A DNA stretch of 64,000 bases from NCBI RefSeq assembly GCF_002294995.1, contig NZ_NSGF01000019.1, forward strand, positions 1-64,000, written 5' to 3'. The stretch is from Mesorhizobium sp. WSM3860. Its GTDB lineage: Bacteria; Pseudomonadota; Alphaproteobacteria; Rhizobiales; Rhizobiaceae. Under the pieces are notes generated by a model, which was not told the origin of the DNA, made no database searches, and saw only the letters and a list, made by a program, of their open reading frames with translations. Positions 17,533-26,420 of this stretch are shown here, in pieces. Made by a program: the position numbers and the translations under genes. Position 1 is the first letter of the stretch. Each line of letters begins with the position of its first letter.

Positions 17533-19068
17533 TCACGACGCTATCCCCGGCAGCGCCACCGCTCCCGCCGCCTTCGCCGCAGCACCGCTGCGCACCAGGG
17601 CGATCGCCTTTTCCATGTCGGGGTGAAAGTGCCGATCGTTGTCGAGATGCGGCACCTCGGCGCGGACCAGCTTGCGCACGGCTTCCAATGCTTCACTCGA
17701 AGCGAGCGGCGCGTGGAAATCGCAGCCTTGCGCGGCTGCCAACAGCTCGATGCCGATGACGGCCGTTGCATTCTCGATCATGCCCAGCAGCCGGCGCGCG
17801 CCATGGGCAGCCATCGAGACATGATCTTCCTGGTTGGCTGAGGTCGGGATGGAATCGACGCTCGCCGGATAGGCCTTCTGCTTGTTTTCCGAAACAAGGG
17901 CGGCCGCCGTCACTTGCGGGATCATAAAACCGGAATTGAGGCCAGGCTTCGGCGTCAGAAAGGCCGGCATGCCGGAGAGCGCCGGATCGACCAACATGGC
18001 GATGCGCCGCTCCGACAGCGAGCCGATCTCGCAGACCGCAAGCGCGATCATGTCGGCGGCGAAGGCTACCGGCTCGGCGTGGAAATTGCCGCCCGAGAGC
18101 GCGGTGTCGTCCTCGGCGAAGATCAGCGGGTTGTCGGTGACGCCGTTAGCTTCGGTCTCGAGCGTATCGGCCGCCTTGCGGAGCACGTCGAGCGCGGCGC
18201 CCATCACCTGCGGCTGGCAGCGCAGGCAGTACGGATCCTGCACGCGCTCGTCGCCGACGCGGTGCGATTCACGAATGGCGCTGCCCACCATTAGATTGCG
18301 CAGCGCATCCGCCGTCTCGATCTGGCCGCGATGCTTGCGCAACAGATGGATGCGCGGATCGAAGGGGGCATCCGAGCCGCGCGCCGCGTCGGTCGACAGC
18401 GCGCCCGCGATCAGCGCCGACTGATAGAGCGTCTCGGCTTCGAACAGGCCGGCCAGCGCGAAAGCCGTCGAGAACTGCGTGCCGTTGAGCAGCGCCAGGC
18501 CTTCCTTGGCGCCGAGCGTGACCGGTTCCAGCCCATGCGAGACGAAGGCGACCTTGGCCGGGAAGCGACCATGCGGGGTAAAACATTCACCGACGCCGAT
18601 CATGACCGCCGTCATATGCGCGAGCGGCGCGAGATCGCCCGAGGCGCCGACCGAACCTTGCGCCGGCACCACCGGGATGACGTCGTTGGCGAGCATCCCA
18701 TGGAGCAGGTCTATGGTCTCGTCGCGCACGCCGGAAGCGCCCTGGGCGAGGCTCGCCAGCTTCAGCGCCATCATCAGCCGCACCACGGGGGCCGGCATCG
18801 GCTCGCCGACGCCGGCGGCGTGGGAAAGCACGATGTTGCGCTGGAGCGTTTCGAGGTCGTTTGCCGGAATGCGGACGCTGGCAAGCTTACCGAAGCCGGT
18901 GTTGATGCCGTAGACCGGCTCGCCTTTGGCGACGATGCGGGCTACGGCTTCGGCGCTGGCCTTGATCTTCGGCCGGCAGGCATCGTCGAGCGTCGGGACG
19001 GCGCCGCGATAGATGGCGCGCCAGTCGGCAAGCGTCGCGCTGCCGGGCTTCAGGATCAGTTCGGTCAT
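17533..19068 (-). CDS. hutH: Histidine ammonia-lyase
   Basis: A 511-residue ammonia-lyase that converts L-histidine to urocanate and ammonia. The Ala142-Ser143-Gly144 triad within GSVGASGDLAPLAH forms the MIO electrophile and sits at the same numbers as in P. putida HutH. The conserved YGINTGFG and GNFHAEP segments are present. ATG 19068 overlaps the hutI stop by four bases (ATGA), indicating translational coupling; an open extension upstream is within hutI and was ignored. Confidence 0.97.
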   Translation of the reverse strand: MTELILKPGSATLADWRAIYRGAVPTLDDACRPKIKASAEAVARIVAKGEPVYGINTGFGKLASVRIPANDLETLQRNIVLSHAAGVGEPMPAPVVRLMMALKLASLAQGASGVRDETIDLLHGMLANDVIPVVPAQGSVGASGDLAPLAHMTAVMIGVGECFTPHGRFPAKVAFVSHGLEPVTLGAKEGLALLNGTQFSTAFALAGLFEAETLYQSALIAGALSTDAARGSDAPFDPRIHLLRKHRGQIETADALRNLMVGSAIRESHRVGDERVQDPYCLRCQPQVMGAALDVLRKAADTLETEANGVTDNPLIFAEDDTALSGGNFHAEPVAFAADMIALAVCEIGSLSERRIAMLVDPALSGMPAFLTPKPGLNSGFMIPQVTAAALVSENKQKAYPASVDSIPTSANQEDHVSMAAHGARRLLGMIENATAVIGIELLAAAQGCDFHAPLASSEALEAVRKLVRAEVPHLDNDRHFHPDMEKAIALVRSGAAAKAAGAVALPGIAS

Positions 19069-20303
19069 TGTCCTCTCCAGATGCGGGCATGGAGCGGATT
19101 GAAGCCCATGCGGTAGACAAGTTCGGCCGGACGCTCGATATCCCAGACGGCAAGGTCGGCCGATTTGCCGGCTTCCAGCGTGCCGGTCCTGTCGAGAAGC
19201 CCCACCGCACGCGCGGCCTCGCGGGTGACGCCGGCGAGGCATTCCTCGACGGTCAGGCCAAAGAGCGTCGCGGCCATGTTCATGGTGAGCAGCAGCGAGG
19301 TGAGCGGCGAGGTGCCGGGATTGCTGTCGGTGGCGACCGCCATCTTCACGCCATGCCGGCGGAACAGATCGACCGGCGGCTTCTTCGTCTCGCGGATGAA
19401 ATAATAGGCGCCCGGCAGGATGGTCGCGACGGCGCCGGCCTTGGCCATCGCCGCGGCGCCCTCCTCATCGGTGTATTCCAGGTGATCAGCCGACAGCGCG
19501 CCATAACGGGCGGCAAGCGCCGCGCCATGCAGGTTGGAGAGCTGGTCGGCGTGAAGCTTCACCGGCAGGCCGAGCGCTTTCGCCTTATCGAAGACGCGCG
19601 CGATCTGTTCCGGCGAGAAGGCAATGCCCTCGCAAAAACCGTCGACGGCGTCCGCGAGCTTTTCGGCGGCCACTTCCGGCAGGATCGTGCCGGCGACGAG
19701 ATCGATGAATGCATCCTTGTCGCCCTTGGCTTCAGGCGGCAGCGCATGGGCGGCGAGACAGGTCGCACGGATCGTGACCGGGCGTTCGCCGGCCAGACGG
19801 CGGGCGGCGCGCAGCGACTTCTTCTCGTTGTCGAGGTCGAGGCCGTAGCCCGACTTGACCTCGACGGTCGTCACGCCTTCGGCCATCAGCGCATCGAGGC
19901 GGGGCAGCGCCTGGGAGACGAGTTCGTCTTCGCTCGCGGCGCGCAGCGACTTGACCGAGGAGACAATGCCACCCCCTGCCCTCGCCACCTCCTCATAGGT
20001 GGCTCCGGCCAGGCGCATCTCGAATTCGTTGGCGCGGTTCCCGGCATAGACAAGATGGGTGTGGCAGTCGATCAGGCCTGGCGTGATCCAGCGTCCTGCG
20101 CAATCAACCGTTTCGATGCCCTGCCCAAATGAGGCCGGTATGTCGGCTTCCGCGCCTGCGTAGACAATGAGCCCGTCGCGCACGGCGACCGCGCCTTTTT
20201 CGACGATGCCGAGACCAGCACCCTCGGCCATGGTCGCCAGGCGCGCATTGCGCCAGAGACGAAGGCCGCTCTTTCCGTTTGCTCCACCCATCATCTTTTC
20301 CAT
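19065..20303 (-). CDS. hutI: Imidazolonepropionase
   Basis: A 412-residue amidohydrolase-superfamily enzyme hydrolysing imidazolonepropionate to N-formimidoyl-L-glutamate (step three). The DCHTHLVYAG metal motif, KLHADQ, SADHLEY and ATDSNPGTSP segments are all visible and typical of HutI. The first codons (MEKMMGG) offer alternative starts nearby. It is the first gene of the minus-strand hut operon, facing hutF across a short promoter region with a HutC-like palindrome. Confidence 0.97.
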   Translation of the reverse strand: MEKMMGGANGKSGLRLWRNARLATMAEGAGLGIVEKGAVAVRDGLIVYAGAEADIPASFGQGIETVDCAGRWITPGLIDCHTHLVYAGNRANEFEMRLAGATYEEVARAGGGIVSSVKSLRAASEDELVSQALPRLDALMAEGVTTVEVKSGYGLDLDNEKKSLRAARRLAGERPVTIRATCLAAHALPPEAKGDKDAFIDLVAGTILPEVAAEKLADAVDGFCEGIAFSPEQIARVFDKAKALGLPVKLHADQLSNLHGAALAARYGALSADHLEYTDEEGAAAMAKAGAVATILPGAYYFIRETKKPPVDLFRRHGVKMAVATDSNPGTSPLTSLLLTMNMAATLFGLTVEECLAGVTREAARAVGLLDRTGTLEAGKSADLAVWDIERPAELVYRMGFNPLHARIWRGQ

Positions 20304-20319
20304 TTGCTTGGATGGCGAT

Positions 20320-20333
20320 TATGTATATACATA
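20320..20333. promoter_or_regulatory. Putative HutC operator
   Basis: A perfect 14-bp palindrome, TATGTATATACATA, in the 85-base gap between the divergent hutI and hutF starts. It resembles TGTATRTACA-type hut operators bound by GntR-family HutC repressors. The hutC gene lies 1.4 kb away, downstream of hutF. One site here could control both transcription units. Confidence 0.75.
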
Positions 20334-20388
20334 TTGAAACGCGACGCAAGTGGCAATGTCGCTTCGGCCTTAAGATTCGGAGAGGAAC

Positions 20389-21744
20389 GTGACGGCGATC
20401 TTTGCGGAACAGGCGCTGCTGCCCGGGGGCTGGCACGGCAATGTGAGGATCGCTTTCGAAGGCGGCCGCCTCTCGAAGGTCGAGATCGGCGCTTCCGCGC
20501 AGGCGGGCGACGAGCGCCATGCCATTCTTCTGCCCGGCATGCCCAATGTGCACAGCCACGCCTTCCAGCGCGGCATGGCGGGTCTTGCCGAGTTGCGCGG
20601 CCCTTCGGCCGATAGTTTCTGGAGCTGGCGCGAGGTGATGTACCGCTTCGCGCTGTCGATGACGCCGGACCAGGCCGAGGCCGTGGCGGCGCAGCTTTAT
20701 CTCGAGATGTTGGAGGCCGGGTTTTCGCGCGTCGGCGAGTTCCACTATCTCCACCACGACCGCGACGGAAAGCCTTACGCCAATATTGCCGAAATGGCCG
20801 AACGGATTGCAGCAGCCGCCGCCGACACCGGCATCGGGCTGACGCTGCTGCCGGTCTTCTACGCCCACTCCGCTTTCGGCGGCGCCGCACCGAACGATGG
20901 TCAGCGGCGATTCATCAATAATGTCGAGCGGTTCGGGCGCCTGCTTGAGAAAAGCCGCGAAGGCATCCGTTCATTGGAGCAAGCGGTCGTCGGCGTCGCG
21001 CCGCACAGCCTGCGCGCGGCGACGCCGGACGAACTCAACGCGGTCGCGGCAATGGCGCCGAACGGGCCGATCCACATCCATGTCGCCGAGCAGGTGAAGG
21101 AGGTGGAGGACTGCGTTGCCTGGTCGGGCAAGCGGCCGGTCGAGTTCCTGCTCGCCAACGCCAAGGTCGATAGTCGCTGGTGCCTCATCCATGCCACGCA
21201 TATGACCGAGGCCGAGACGATCGACATGGCCAAGAGCGGCGCCATCGCTGGGCTGTGCCCCGTCACCGAAGCCAATCTCGGTGACGGCACTTTCGCCGCG
21301 CCGCCCTTTATCGAACAGGGCGGCCGCTTCGGCGTCGGCTCCGACTCCAACGTGCTGATCGGCGTCCCGGATGAGCTGCGGCAGCTCGAATATTCGCAGC
21401 GCCTTGCCCACCGCGCCCGCAATGTGCTGGCGCGTGCCGGCGGCTCTACCGGCCGCGCGCTGTTCGATGCCGCGCTCGATGGCGGCAGCATTGCACTCGG
21501 CGCCGGCCCCTCAACTCTCGCCGTCGGCAGTCCGGCCGATTTTGTCTCGCTCGACGCCGGTCATCCCTCGCTTGCCGGCAAGGTGGGCGATGCCATCCTC
21601 GACGCGTGGATCTTCGCCAATGGCGGCAAGGTCGATTGCGTCTGGGTGCACGGGGAAAAGCAGGTCAGCGGCGGCAGGCATTTGAGACGCGAAGCGGTCG
21701 CCGGGCGCTTCCGCAAAGTGATGATGGCGCTTTCCGAGGGCTGA
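20389..21744 (+). CDS. hutF: Formimidoylglutamate deiminase
   Basis: A 451-residue amidohydrolase that deiminates N-formimidoylglutamate to N-formylglutamate (step four of the five-step route). The PGMPNVHSHAFQRGMAGL metal-site motif, IHIHVAEQ, and GSDSNVLI segments fit HutF. GTG 20389 follows GGAGAGG at good spacing. It starts the plus-strand hut transcript with hutC six bases after its stop, and pairs functionally with HutG on the opposite strand. Confidence 0.96.
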   Translation: MTAIFAEQALLPGGWHGNVRIAFEGGRLSKVEIGASAQAGDERHAILLPGMPNVHSHAFQRGMAGLAELRGPSADSFWSWREVMYRFALSMTPDQAEAVAAQLYLEMLEAGFSRVGEFHYLHHDRDGKPYANIAEMAERIAAAAADTGIGLTLLPVFYAHSAFGGAAPNDGQRRFINNVERFGRLLEKSREGIRSLEQAVVGVAPHSLRAATPDELNAVAAMAPNGPIHIHVAEQVKEVEDCVAWSGKRPVEFLLANAKVDSRWCLIHATHMTEAETIDMAKSGAIAGLCPVTEANLGDGTFAAPPFIEQGGRFGVGSDSNVLIGVPDELRQLEYSQRLAHRARNVLARAGGSTGRALFDAALDGGSIALGAGPSTLAVGSPADFVSLDAGHPSLAGKVGDAILDAWIFANGGKVDCVWVHGEKQVSGGRHLRREAVAGRFRKVMMALSEG

Positions 21745-21749
21745 TCCCG

Positions 21750-22496
21750 ATGAGCATCGCCGAATCGGCAGAGATGGAAGACGGCGAGACCCTCTCGCTG
21801 CACCAGCGGATCCTGTCCGACATCCGGGAAAAGATCCTGTCGGGCGCATGGGTGCCTGGCCACCGCATCCCGTTCGAGCACGAGCTGACGGCGGAGTACA
21901 ATTGCTCGCGCATGACGGTGAACAAGGCGCTGTCGCAGCTCGCCAAGGCGGGGTTGATCGAGCGCCGCCGCCGCTCAGGCAGCTTCGTGCGCCAGCCGCA
22001 GTCGCAGGCGGCGGTGCTGGAGCTGCACGACATCAGGATCGAGGTCGAGGCGCTTGGCCTACCCTATCGTTATGAACGGCTGGAGCGCATGAAACGGCGC
22101 GGCAATGCCCAGGACCGGTCGCTGCTCGGGCTTTCCGCGTCAGGGCCGGTGCTGTGGCTCGAAGGCTTGCATTTTGCCGGCGAACGGCCATTCGCGCTCG
22201 AGCAGCGCCTGATCAATCTTTCGGCGGTGGCCGAGGCCAGCGAGGAAGAATTTCTCGACATTGCGCCCGGCCCCTGGCTGATCGGCCGCGTGCCGTGGAG
22301 CGAGGCCGAGCACCGTATCCGCGCCATGGCGGCTGACGAGACTATCGCGGACCCGCTCGACATCGATCCCGGCGCGCCCTGCCTGGTGGTCGAGCGCCGC
22401 ACCTGGAGCGCCGGCCATCCGGTAACGCACGTGCGCTTCATCTATCCGGCGGAAAGCCACACGCTTGTGGCGCGGTTCACGCCTTCGCAGGGCTGA
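21750..22496 (+). CDS. hutC: Histidine utilisation repressor, GntR family (HutC)
   Basis: A 248-residue GntR/HutC regulator: winged helix-turn-helix at residues 15-80 (IPFEHELTAEYNCSRMTVNKA) followed by a UTRA ligand-binding domain. In characterised systems urocanate releases HutC from its operators. ATG 21750 lies five bases after the hutF stop, so the two are probably cotranscribed. Autoregulation is expected through the palindrome ahead of hutF. Confidence 0.95.
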   Translation: MSIAESAEMEDGETLSLHQRILSDIREKILSGAWVPGHRIPFEHELTAEYNCSRMTVNKALSQLAKAGLIERRRRSGSFVRQPQSQAAVLELHDIRIEVEALGLPYRYERLERMKRRGNAQDRSLLGLSASGPVLWLEGLHFAGERPFALEQRLINLSAVAEASEEEFLDIAPGPWLIGRVPWSEAEHRIRAMAADETIADPLDIDPGAPCLVVERRTWSAGHPVTHVRFIYPAESHTLVARFTPSQG

Positions 22497-22499
22497 GTA

Positions 22500-22547
22500 A
22501 TCTCCCCCCTTGTGGGCGGGATTGGTCGGCAGGCCAGAGGGGGCGCC
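22500..22547. repeat. Class A repeat, single arm
   Basis: One arm of the class A element (TCTCCCCCCTTGTGGG, then GTCGGCAGGCCAGAGGGG), directly after the hutC stop. Confidence 0.7.
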
Positions 22548-22571
22548 ATGGAGCGCCGCCTATTGCCTCTC

Positions 22572-22733
22572 GTCAACCTAGGGCGTAGCAAGGAGCGAAG
22601 CGACCCGCGCAGACCCTAGGATCCATGCCGTGACGCTAAAGCATTGCAACTAATACAGAATTTTGCACCGTTGAGCTCTGCGGCAGAGGTCACGGCATGG
22701 ATACTCGGGTCAAGCCCGAGTATGACGAACGCG
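22572..22733. repeat. Palindromic repeat, class B
   Basis: The left arm (about 22572-22633) contains CCTAGGGCGTAGCAAGGAG and ACCCTAGGATCCATGCCGT; the right arm (about 22689-22727) begins CACGGCATGGATACTCGGG. A perfect nine-bp hairpin, ATACTCGGG with CCCGAGTAT, lies at 22701-22723. The other class B copy is at 55329-55527. Confidence 0.75.
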
Positions 22734-22750
22734 TAGGCTGGCGTTCCTTG

Positions 22751-23025
22751 ACGCCCCCCTCTGCCCTGCCGGGCATCTCCCCCACAAGGGGCAGGGGAAT
22801 CGCATATGGCGATTTTCGTGGTTTTCCAGGTACTTGGCCGGGTGCCGAGAAAATCGTCGACGCGGGCAGTTCGCGGTTTGATTCTGGTCCGTTCTGGTCC
22901 GATTCCGTCTCAATACAGCGATCGAACGCCCGCAAATGTGTCTTGCGACGGCTAAACTGTTGCAAAGACTCGGCAATTCCATATGCGATTGCCCTGCCAC
23001 AAGGGGGGAGATTGGCAGTTCAAGC
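22751..23025. repeat. Class A repeat split by a MITE-like insertion
   Basis: The left part (22751-22789) and right part (22999-23025) are the two halves of a class A palindrome. Removing the 209 bases at 22790-22998 and one copy of the ACAAGG duplication rejoins them into the same CTCCCCCAC-x-AGGGGGGAGATTGG order seen in the intact copy at 17338-17504. Confidence 0.75.
22790..22998. mobile_element. Probable MITE (209 bp) with 20-bp terminal inverted repeats
   Basis: The ends are GGCAGGGGAATCGCATATGG (22790-22809) and CCATATGCGATTGCCCTGCC (22979-22998), inverted repeats matching at 19 of 20 positions. Both are flanked directly by ACAAGG (22784-22789 and 22999-23004), which looks like a six-base target duplication. 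The interior has no protein-coding frame. No parent transposase is in the window, and the IS family is unknown. Confidence 0.75.
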
Positions 23026-23033
23026 GCCGCGCC

Positions 23034-23378
23034 TTACAGCGCCGCTGTAACAATGATCTCGACCAGATATTCCGGGGTGGCGAGCTTGGCTTCGCCGGTG
23101 GCGCGGGCGGGCGTGTGGCCTTGCGGCACCCATTTGTCCCACTCCGAATTCATCTCGGCGAAGATGCCCATGTCGGCCAGCCAGATGATCGCCTGCACGA
23201 TCTTGGTCTTGTCGGTGCCAGCCTTGGCCAGCAATTCGTCGATGCTCTTCAGGATGTCGCGAGTCTGCGAGGCGACGTTGCCGCCGGGCTCACCGACCTG
23301 GCCGGCCAGATAAACGGTGTTGCCGTGAATGACGATCTGGCTCATGCGCGGGCCGACATCGATGCGACGAATGCTCAT
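23034..23378 (-). CDS. RidA family protein (YjgF/YER057c/UK114)
   Basis: A 114-residue Rid-family protein ending PEYLVEIIVTAAL, with conserved GNTVYLAGQVG and ARATGEAKLATPEYLVEI blocks. Family members hydrolyse reactive enamine/imine intermediates made by PLP enzymes; several subfamilies have other or unknown roles. The start MSIRRID follows AAGGAA. It stands alone, facing away from the zinc transporter operon, and may help detoxify products of nearby amino-acid catabolism, though this is inference. Confidence 0.9.
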   Translation of the reverse strand: MSIRRIDVGPRMSQIVIHGNTVYLAGQVGEPGGNVASQTRDILKSIDELLAKAGTDKTKIVQAIIWLADMGIFAEMNSEWDKWVPQGHTPARATGEAKLATPEYLVEIIVTAAL

Positions 23379-23544
23379 GGGAAGTTCCTTCTTTCTAGGG
23401 TTGCGCCTGTTTAGAGACCGTGCCGGCTCCCGGCAAGGCCGACCGGCGCGAAACCAATTGAGCCAATTGACTGGACCCCGACCCTTCCGCGTACACGGCG
23501 AGTTGACCGGCCGAGACATAATTCCGCCGGCCTGCCGTGTTGAC

Positions 23545-23560
23545 TAATGTAATAACATCA
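23545..23560. promoter_or_regulatory. Putative Zur box ahead of the zinc importer operon
   Basis: TAATGTAATAACATCA holds an ATGT-N4-ACAT dyad similar to alphaproteobacterial Zur sites. It is about 45 bases upstream of the aztA start. Its presence argues against the open GTG further upstream being the true start. Confidence 0.5.
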
Positions 23561-23605
23561 CATATCGACGGGACACTCGATCTAGCGGACCGCTCGGAAC
23601 GTCTG

Positions 23606-24427
23606 ATGACAAATGCCTGCCTGACCTTCCGCGACCTGACGCTCGGCTACAACAGCCATCCGGCCATTCATCACCTCAACGGCACCGTCCGAAAAGGCTC
23701 GCTGACTGCCGTCGTCGGCGCCAACGGCTCGGGCAAGTCGACGCTGATGAAGGGCATTGTCGGCGTGCTAAAGCCGATGGAGGGCACGGTTGTCCGCGCG
23801 GCCGGCGTGCGCACCGCCTACCTGCCGCAGCAGTCGGAGATCGACCGCAGCTTTCCGGCGCGGGTGGTCGACCTGGTCTCGCTTGGCCTGTGGCCGAAGC
23901 GCGGCATGCTCGGACGCTATACCAAAGAGGATCGCGAGTCGGTCAGCAGGGCGCTGAGGGCGGTCGGGCTCGGCGGCTTCGAGAAGCGGCCGATCGACAC
24001 GCTCTCCGGCGGTCAGCTGCAGCGCACGCTGTTTGCCCGCGTGCTGTTGCAGGATGCCGACCTCATCCTGCTCGACGAGCCGTTCAATGCCGTCGACGCC
24101 AAGACCGTCGGCGACCTCATCCAGCTGATAAAGCGCTGGCATGGCGAGGAGCGCACGATCATGGTGGTCGTCCACGACCTCGATCTCGTGCGGCAGAATT
24201 TTCCCGAGACGCTGCTGCTTGCCCGCCAGCCTGTCGCCTGGGGCGACACAAAAGAGACGCTCAGGCCTGAAAACCTGCTCAAGGCGCGGCGGTTCCACGA
24301 GGCCTGGGAAGAGAACGCGCCCTGGTGCGAGCCCAGCGAGCACGATCATGGCCATGACCACGAACGTCATGACCACGCGCACGCGCATGATCATCACGGC
24401 CATGGCTCCGGACCGAGGGCGGCGTGA
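23606..24427 (+). CDS. aztA: Zinc ABC transporter ATP-binding protein (AztA/ZnuC type)
   Basis: A 273-residue ABC ATPase with Walker A GANGSGKST, LPQQ Q-loop, LSGGQLQR signature and ILLDEPF Walker B. The C-terminal 25 residues are extremely His/Asp-rich (EHDHGHDHERHDHAHAHDHH), a likely zinc-binding tail. It energises import with AztB and AztC, encoded directly downstream; its stop overlaps the aztB start. ATG 23606 is chosen over an upstream GTG because the extension would overlap the operator. Zinc rather than manganese is inferred from the tail, the binding protein and the Zur-like box. Confidence 0.85.
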   Translation: MTNACLTFRDLTLGYNSHPAIHHLNGTVRKGSLTAVVGANGSGKSTLMKGIVGVLKPMEGTVVRAAGVRTAYLPQQSEIDRSFPARVVDLVSLGLWPKRGMLGRYTKEDRESVSRALRAVGLGGFEKRPIDTLSGGQLQRTLFARVLLQDADLILLDEPFNAVDAKTVGDLIQLIKRWHGEERTIMVVVHDLDLVRQNFPETLLLARQPVAWGDTKETLRPENLLKARRFHEAWEENAPWCEPSEHDHGHDHERHDHAHAHDHHGHGSGPRAA

Positions 24428-25302
24428 TGGAGTATCTCTACGGCCTGTTCATCCAGCCCTTCGCCGATTTCGCCTTCATGCAGCGGGCTCTGTTCGGCTC
24501 GCTGATGCTGTCGCTCGGCGCCTGCCCGGTCGGCGTCTTCCTGATGCTGCGGCGCATGAGCCTGTCGGGCGACGCCATGGCGCATGCCATCCTGCCGGGT
24601 GCCGCCGCCGGCTTCCTGCTCTATGGGCTCGAAATCCTGCCGATGACGATCGGCGGGTTGATCGCGGGCATCATCGTCGCGCTCGGCGCGGGCGCGGTTT
24701 CGCGCTTCACCATCCAGCGCGAGGACGCCTCGATGGCGGCCTTTTATCTCATCTCGCTCGCGGTCGGCGTGCTGATGGTGTCGATCCGCGGCTCCAGCGT
24801 CGACCTCATGCATGTGCTCTTCGGCACCGTGCTGGCGCTTAACAATGAGGCGCTCATCTTGATCGGCGGCATCGTGGTGCTGACGCTCGCCTGCCTCGCC
24901 ATCTTCTGGCGGGCGCTCGTCGCCGAATGCCTCGATCCGCTCTTCCTGCGCTCGGTGAGCCGCATGGGCAGCCCGGTGCATTTCATCTTCCTTGGGCTCG
25001 TGGTGCTCAACCTCGTCGGCGGCTTCCAGGCGCTGGGCACATTGCTGTCGGTCGGGCTGATGATGCTGCCGGCGGCAGCCGCCCGCTTCTGGACGGTGCG
25101 AGTCGAGCCGATGTGCGTGCTGGCGGTGCTGATCGGCTTTGCGTCCTGCATTGCCGGGCTGCTGCTTTCCTACCACGCGTCGCTGCCTTCCGGCCCGGCG
25201 ATCATCCTTTCGGCCGGCGTCGTCTATTTCTTCTCGATCGTGTTCGGCACGCGCGGCGCGCTGCGCGCCCGCATCGTGCATCACCGCCACCGGACGGCCT
25301 GA
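24427..25302 (+). CDS. aztB: Zinc ABC transporter permease (AztB/ZnuB type, ABC-3 family)
   Basis: A 291-residue integral membrane protein with about eight hydrophobic segments and the ABC-3 permease pattern (MSLSGDAMAHAILPGAAAGF near the amino terminus; GLMMLPAAAAR later). It forms the inner-membrane channel of the zinc importer. ATG 24427 overlaps the aztA stop by one base, which indicates coupling. aztC follows after 30 bases. Confidence 0.88.
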   Translation: MEYLYGLFIQPFADFAFMQRALFGSLMLSLGACPVGVFLMLRRMSLSGDAMAHAILPGAAAGFLLYGLEILPMTIGGLIAGIIVALGAGAVSRFTIQREDASMAAFYLISLAVGVLMVSIRGSSVDLMHVLFGTVLALNNEALILIGGIVVLTLACLAIFWRALVAECLDPLFLRSVSRMGSPVHFIFLGLVVLNLVGGFQALGTLLSVGLMMLPAAAARFWTVRVEPMCVLAVLIGFASCIAGLLLSYHASLPSGPAIILSAGVVYFFSIVFGTRGALRARIVHHRHRTA

Positions 25303-25332
25303 TCCTCTATCCCCAAGCAAGGAGACCTACCG

Positions 25333-26274
25333 ATGCTCAAATCCTTCCGTGCCGCCCTGGCCATGAGCGTTATAACATTAAGCGCATTCGCCACATCCTC
25401 GGCCTTCGCGGCGCCGCTCAAGGTGGTGGCGAGCTTCACGGTCATTGCCGACTTTGCGAAAAATGTCGGCGGCAACCGGGTGAACATCACCACCATCGTC
25501 GGTCCGGACGGCGACGCGCATGTCTACGAGCCGAGCCCGGCCGATGCCGTGGCGATGGCGAAAGCCGATGTCGTGCTGGTCAACGGCCTGCATTTCGAAG
25601 GTTTCCTGCAGCGCCTGGTCGACGCCAGCGCCACCAAGGCCTCGATCGTGACTTTGACCAAGGGCGTCACGCCGATCGACTTCAAGCCGGAATTCGCCGA
25701 CGCGGACGCCGCCGAAGGCGCCGGCACCGGCAACGGCAAGGCGGTCACCGACCCGCACGCCTTCCAGTCGATCGCCAATGCCAAGATCTATGTGAAGAAC
25801 ATCGCTGACGCCTTCTGTGCGGCCGACAGCCAGGGCTGCGACAGCTACAAGGCCAATGCCGCGTCCTACACCACCAAGCTCGATGCGCTGGAGGGCGAAG
25901 TGAAGGCGGCAATCCAATCGATCCCGGCAGCGAAGCGCGTCGTCATCACCTCCCATGACGCCTTCGGCTATTTCGAGCATGAATACGGCCTGACCTTCCT
26001 CGCGCCGCAAGGCATCTCGACCGATTCCGAACCTTCGGCCGCCGACGTCGCCAAACTGGTCAGCCAAGTGAAGCAGGACAAGGCGGCGGCGATCTTCATC
26101 GAGAACATCACCAATCCGCGGCTGATCGAGCAGATCGCCGGCGAGACCGGCATCAAGGTCGGCGGCACGCTCTATTCGGATGCGCTGTCGCAGCCCGACG
26201 GCCCGGCTTCGACCTATATCGACATGATGCACAACAACATCACGCAGATCAAAGGCGCGATCCTCGGCAGTTGA
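25333..26274 (+). CDS. aztC: Zinc ABC transporter substrate-binding protein (AztC/ZnuA type)
   Basis: A 313-residue cluster A-I metal-binding protein with a signal peptide (residues 1-26, cut near SAFA). Likely metal ligands are His in DGDAHVYEPSP, His in VTDPHAFQS, His in FGYFEHEYG and Asp in YSDALS. There is no long His-rich loop, which fits AztC better than classical ZnuA. It captures zinc in the periplasm for AztAB. ATG 25333 follows AAGGAGA. A strong terminator follows the gene. Confidence 0.88.
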   Translation: MLKSFRAALAMSVITLSAFATSSAFAAPLKVVASFTVIADFAKNVGGNRVNITTIVGPDGDAHVYEPSPADAVAMAKADVVLVNGLHFEGFLQRLVDASATKASIVTLTKGVTPIDFKPEFADADAAEGAGTGNGKAVTDPHAFQSIANAKIYVKNIADAFCAADSQGCDSYKANAASYTTKLDALEGEVKAAIQSIPAAKRVVITSHDAFGYFEHEYGLTFLAPQGISTDSEPSAADVAKLVSQVKQDKAAAIFIENITNPRLIEQIAGETGIKVGGTLYSDALSQPDGPASTYIDMMHNNITQIKGAILGS

Positions 26275-26283
26275 GCGGTCAGC

Positions 26284-26318
26284 ATCCAACCGGGTCAGAT
26301 CGGCCCGGTTGGATTTTC
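26284..26318 (+). terminator. Rho-independent terminator after aztC
   Basis: An 11-bp stem, ATCCAACCGGG with CCCGGTTGGAT, and a nine-base loop followed by a short T-run, starting nine bases after the aztC stop. This closes the aztABC operon. Confidence 0.9.
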
Positions 26319-26420
26319 CGGCCTCACTCTCTATTTGGCAGAGAAATCCGCCGGCACGGATTGCCGCTCCTGCCCCGGAGTGGCATGACTGCGGCCAAGG
26401 AAGAGTGCGAGGACAACACG

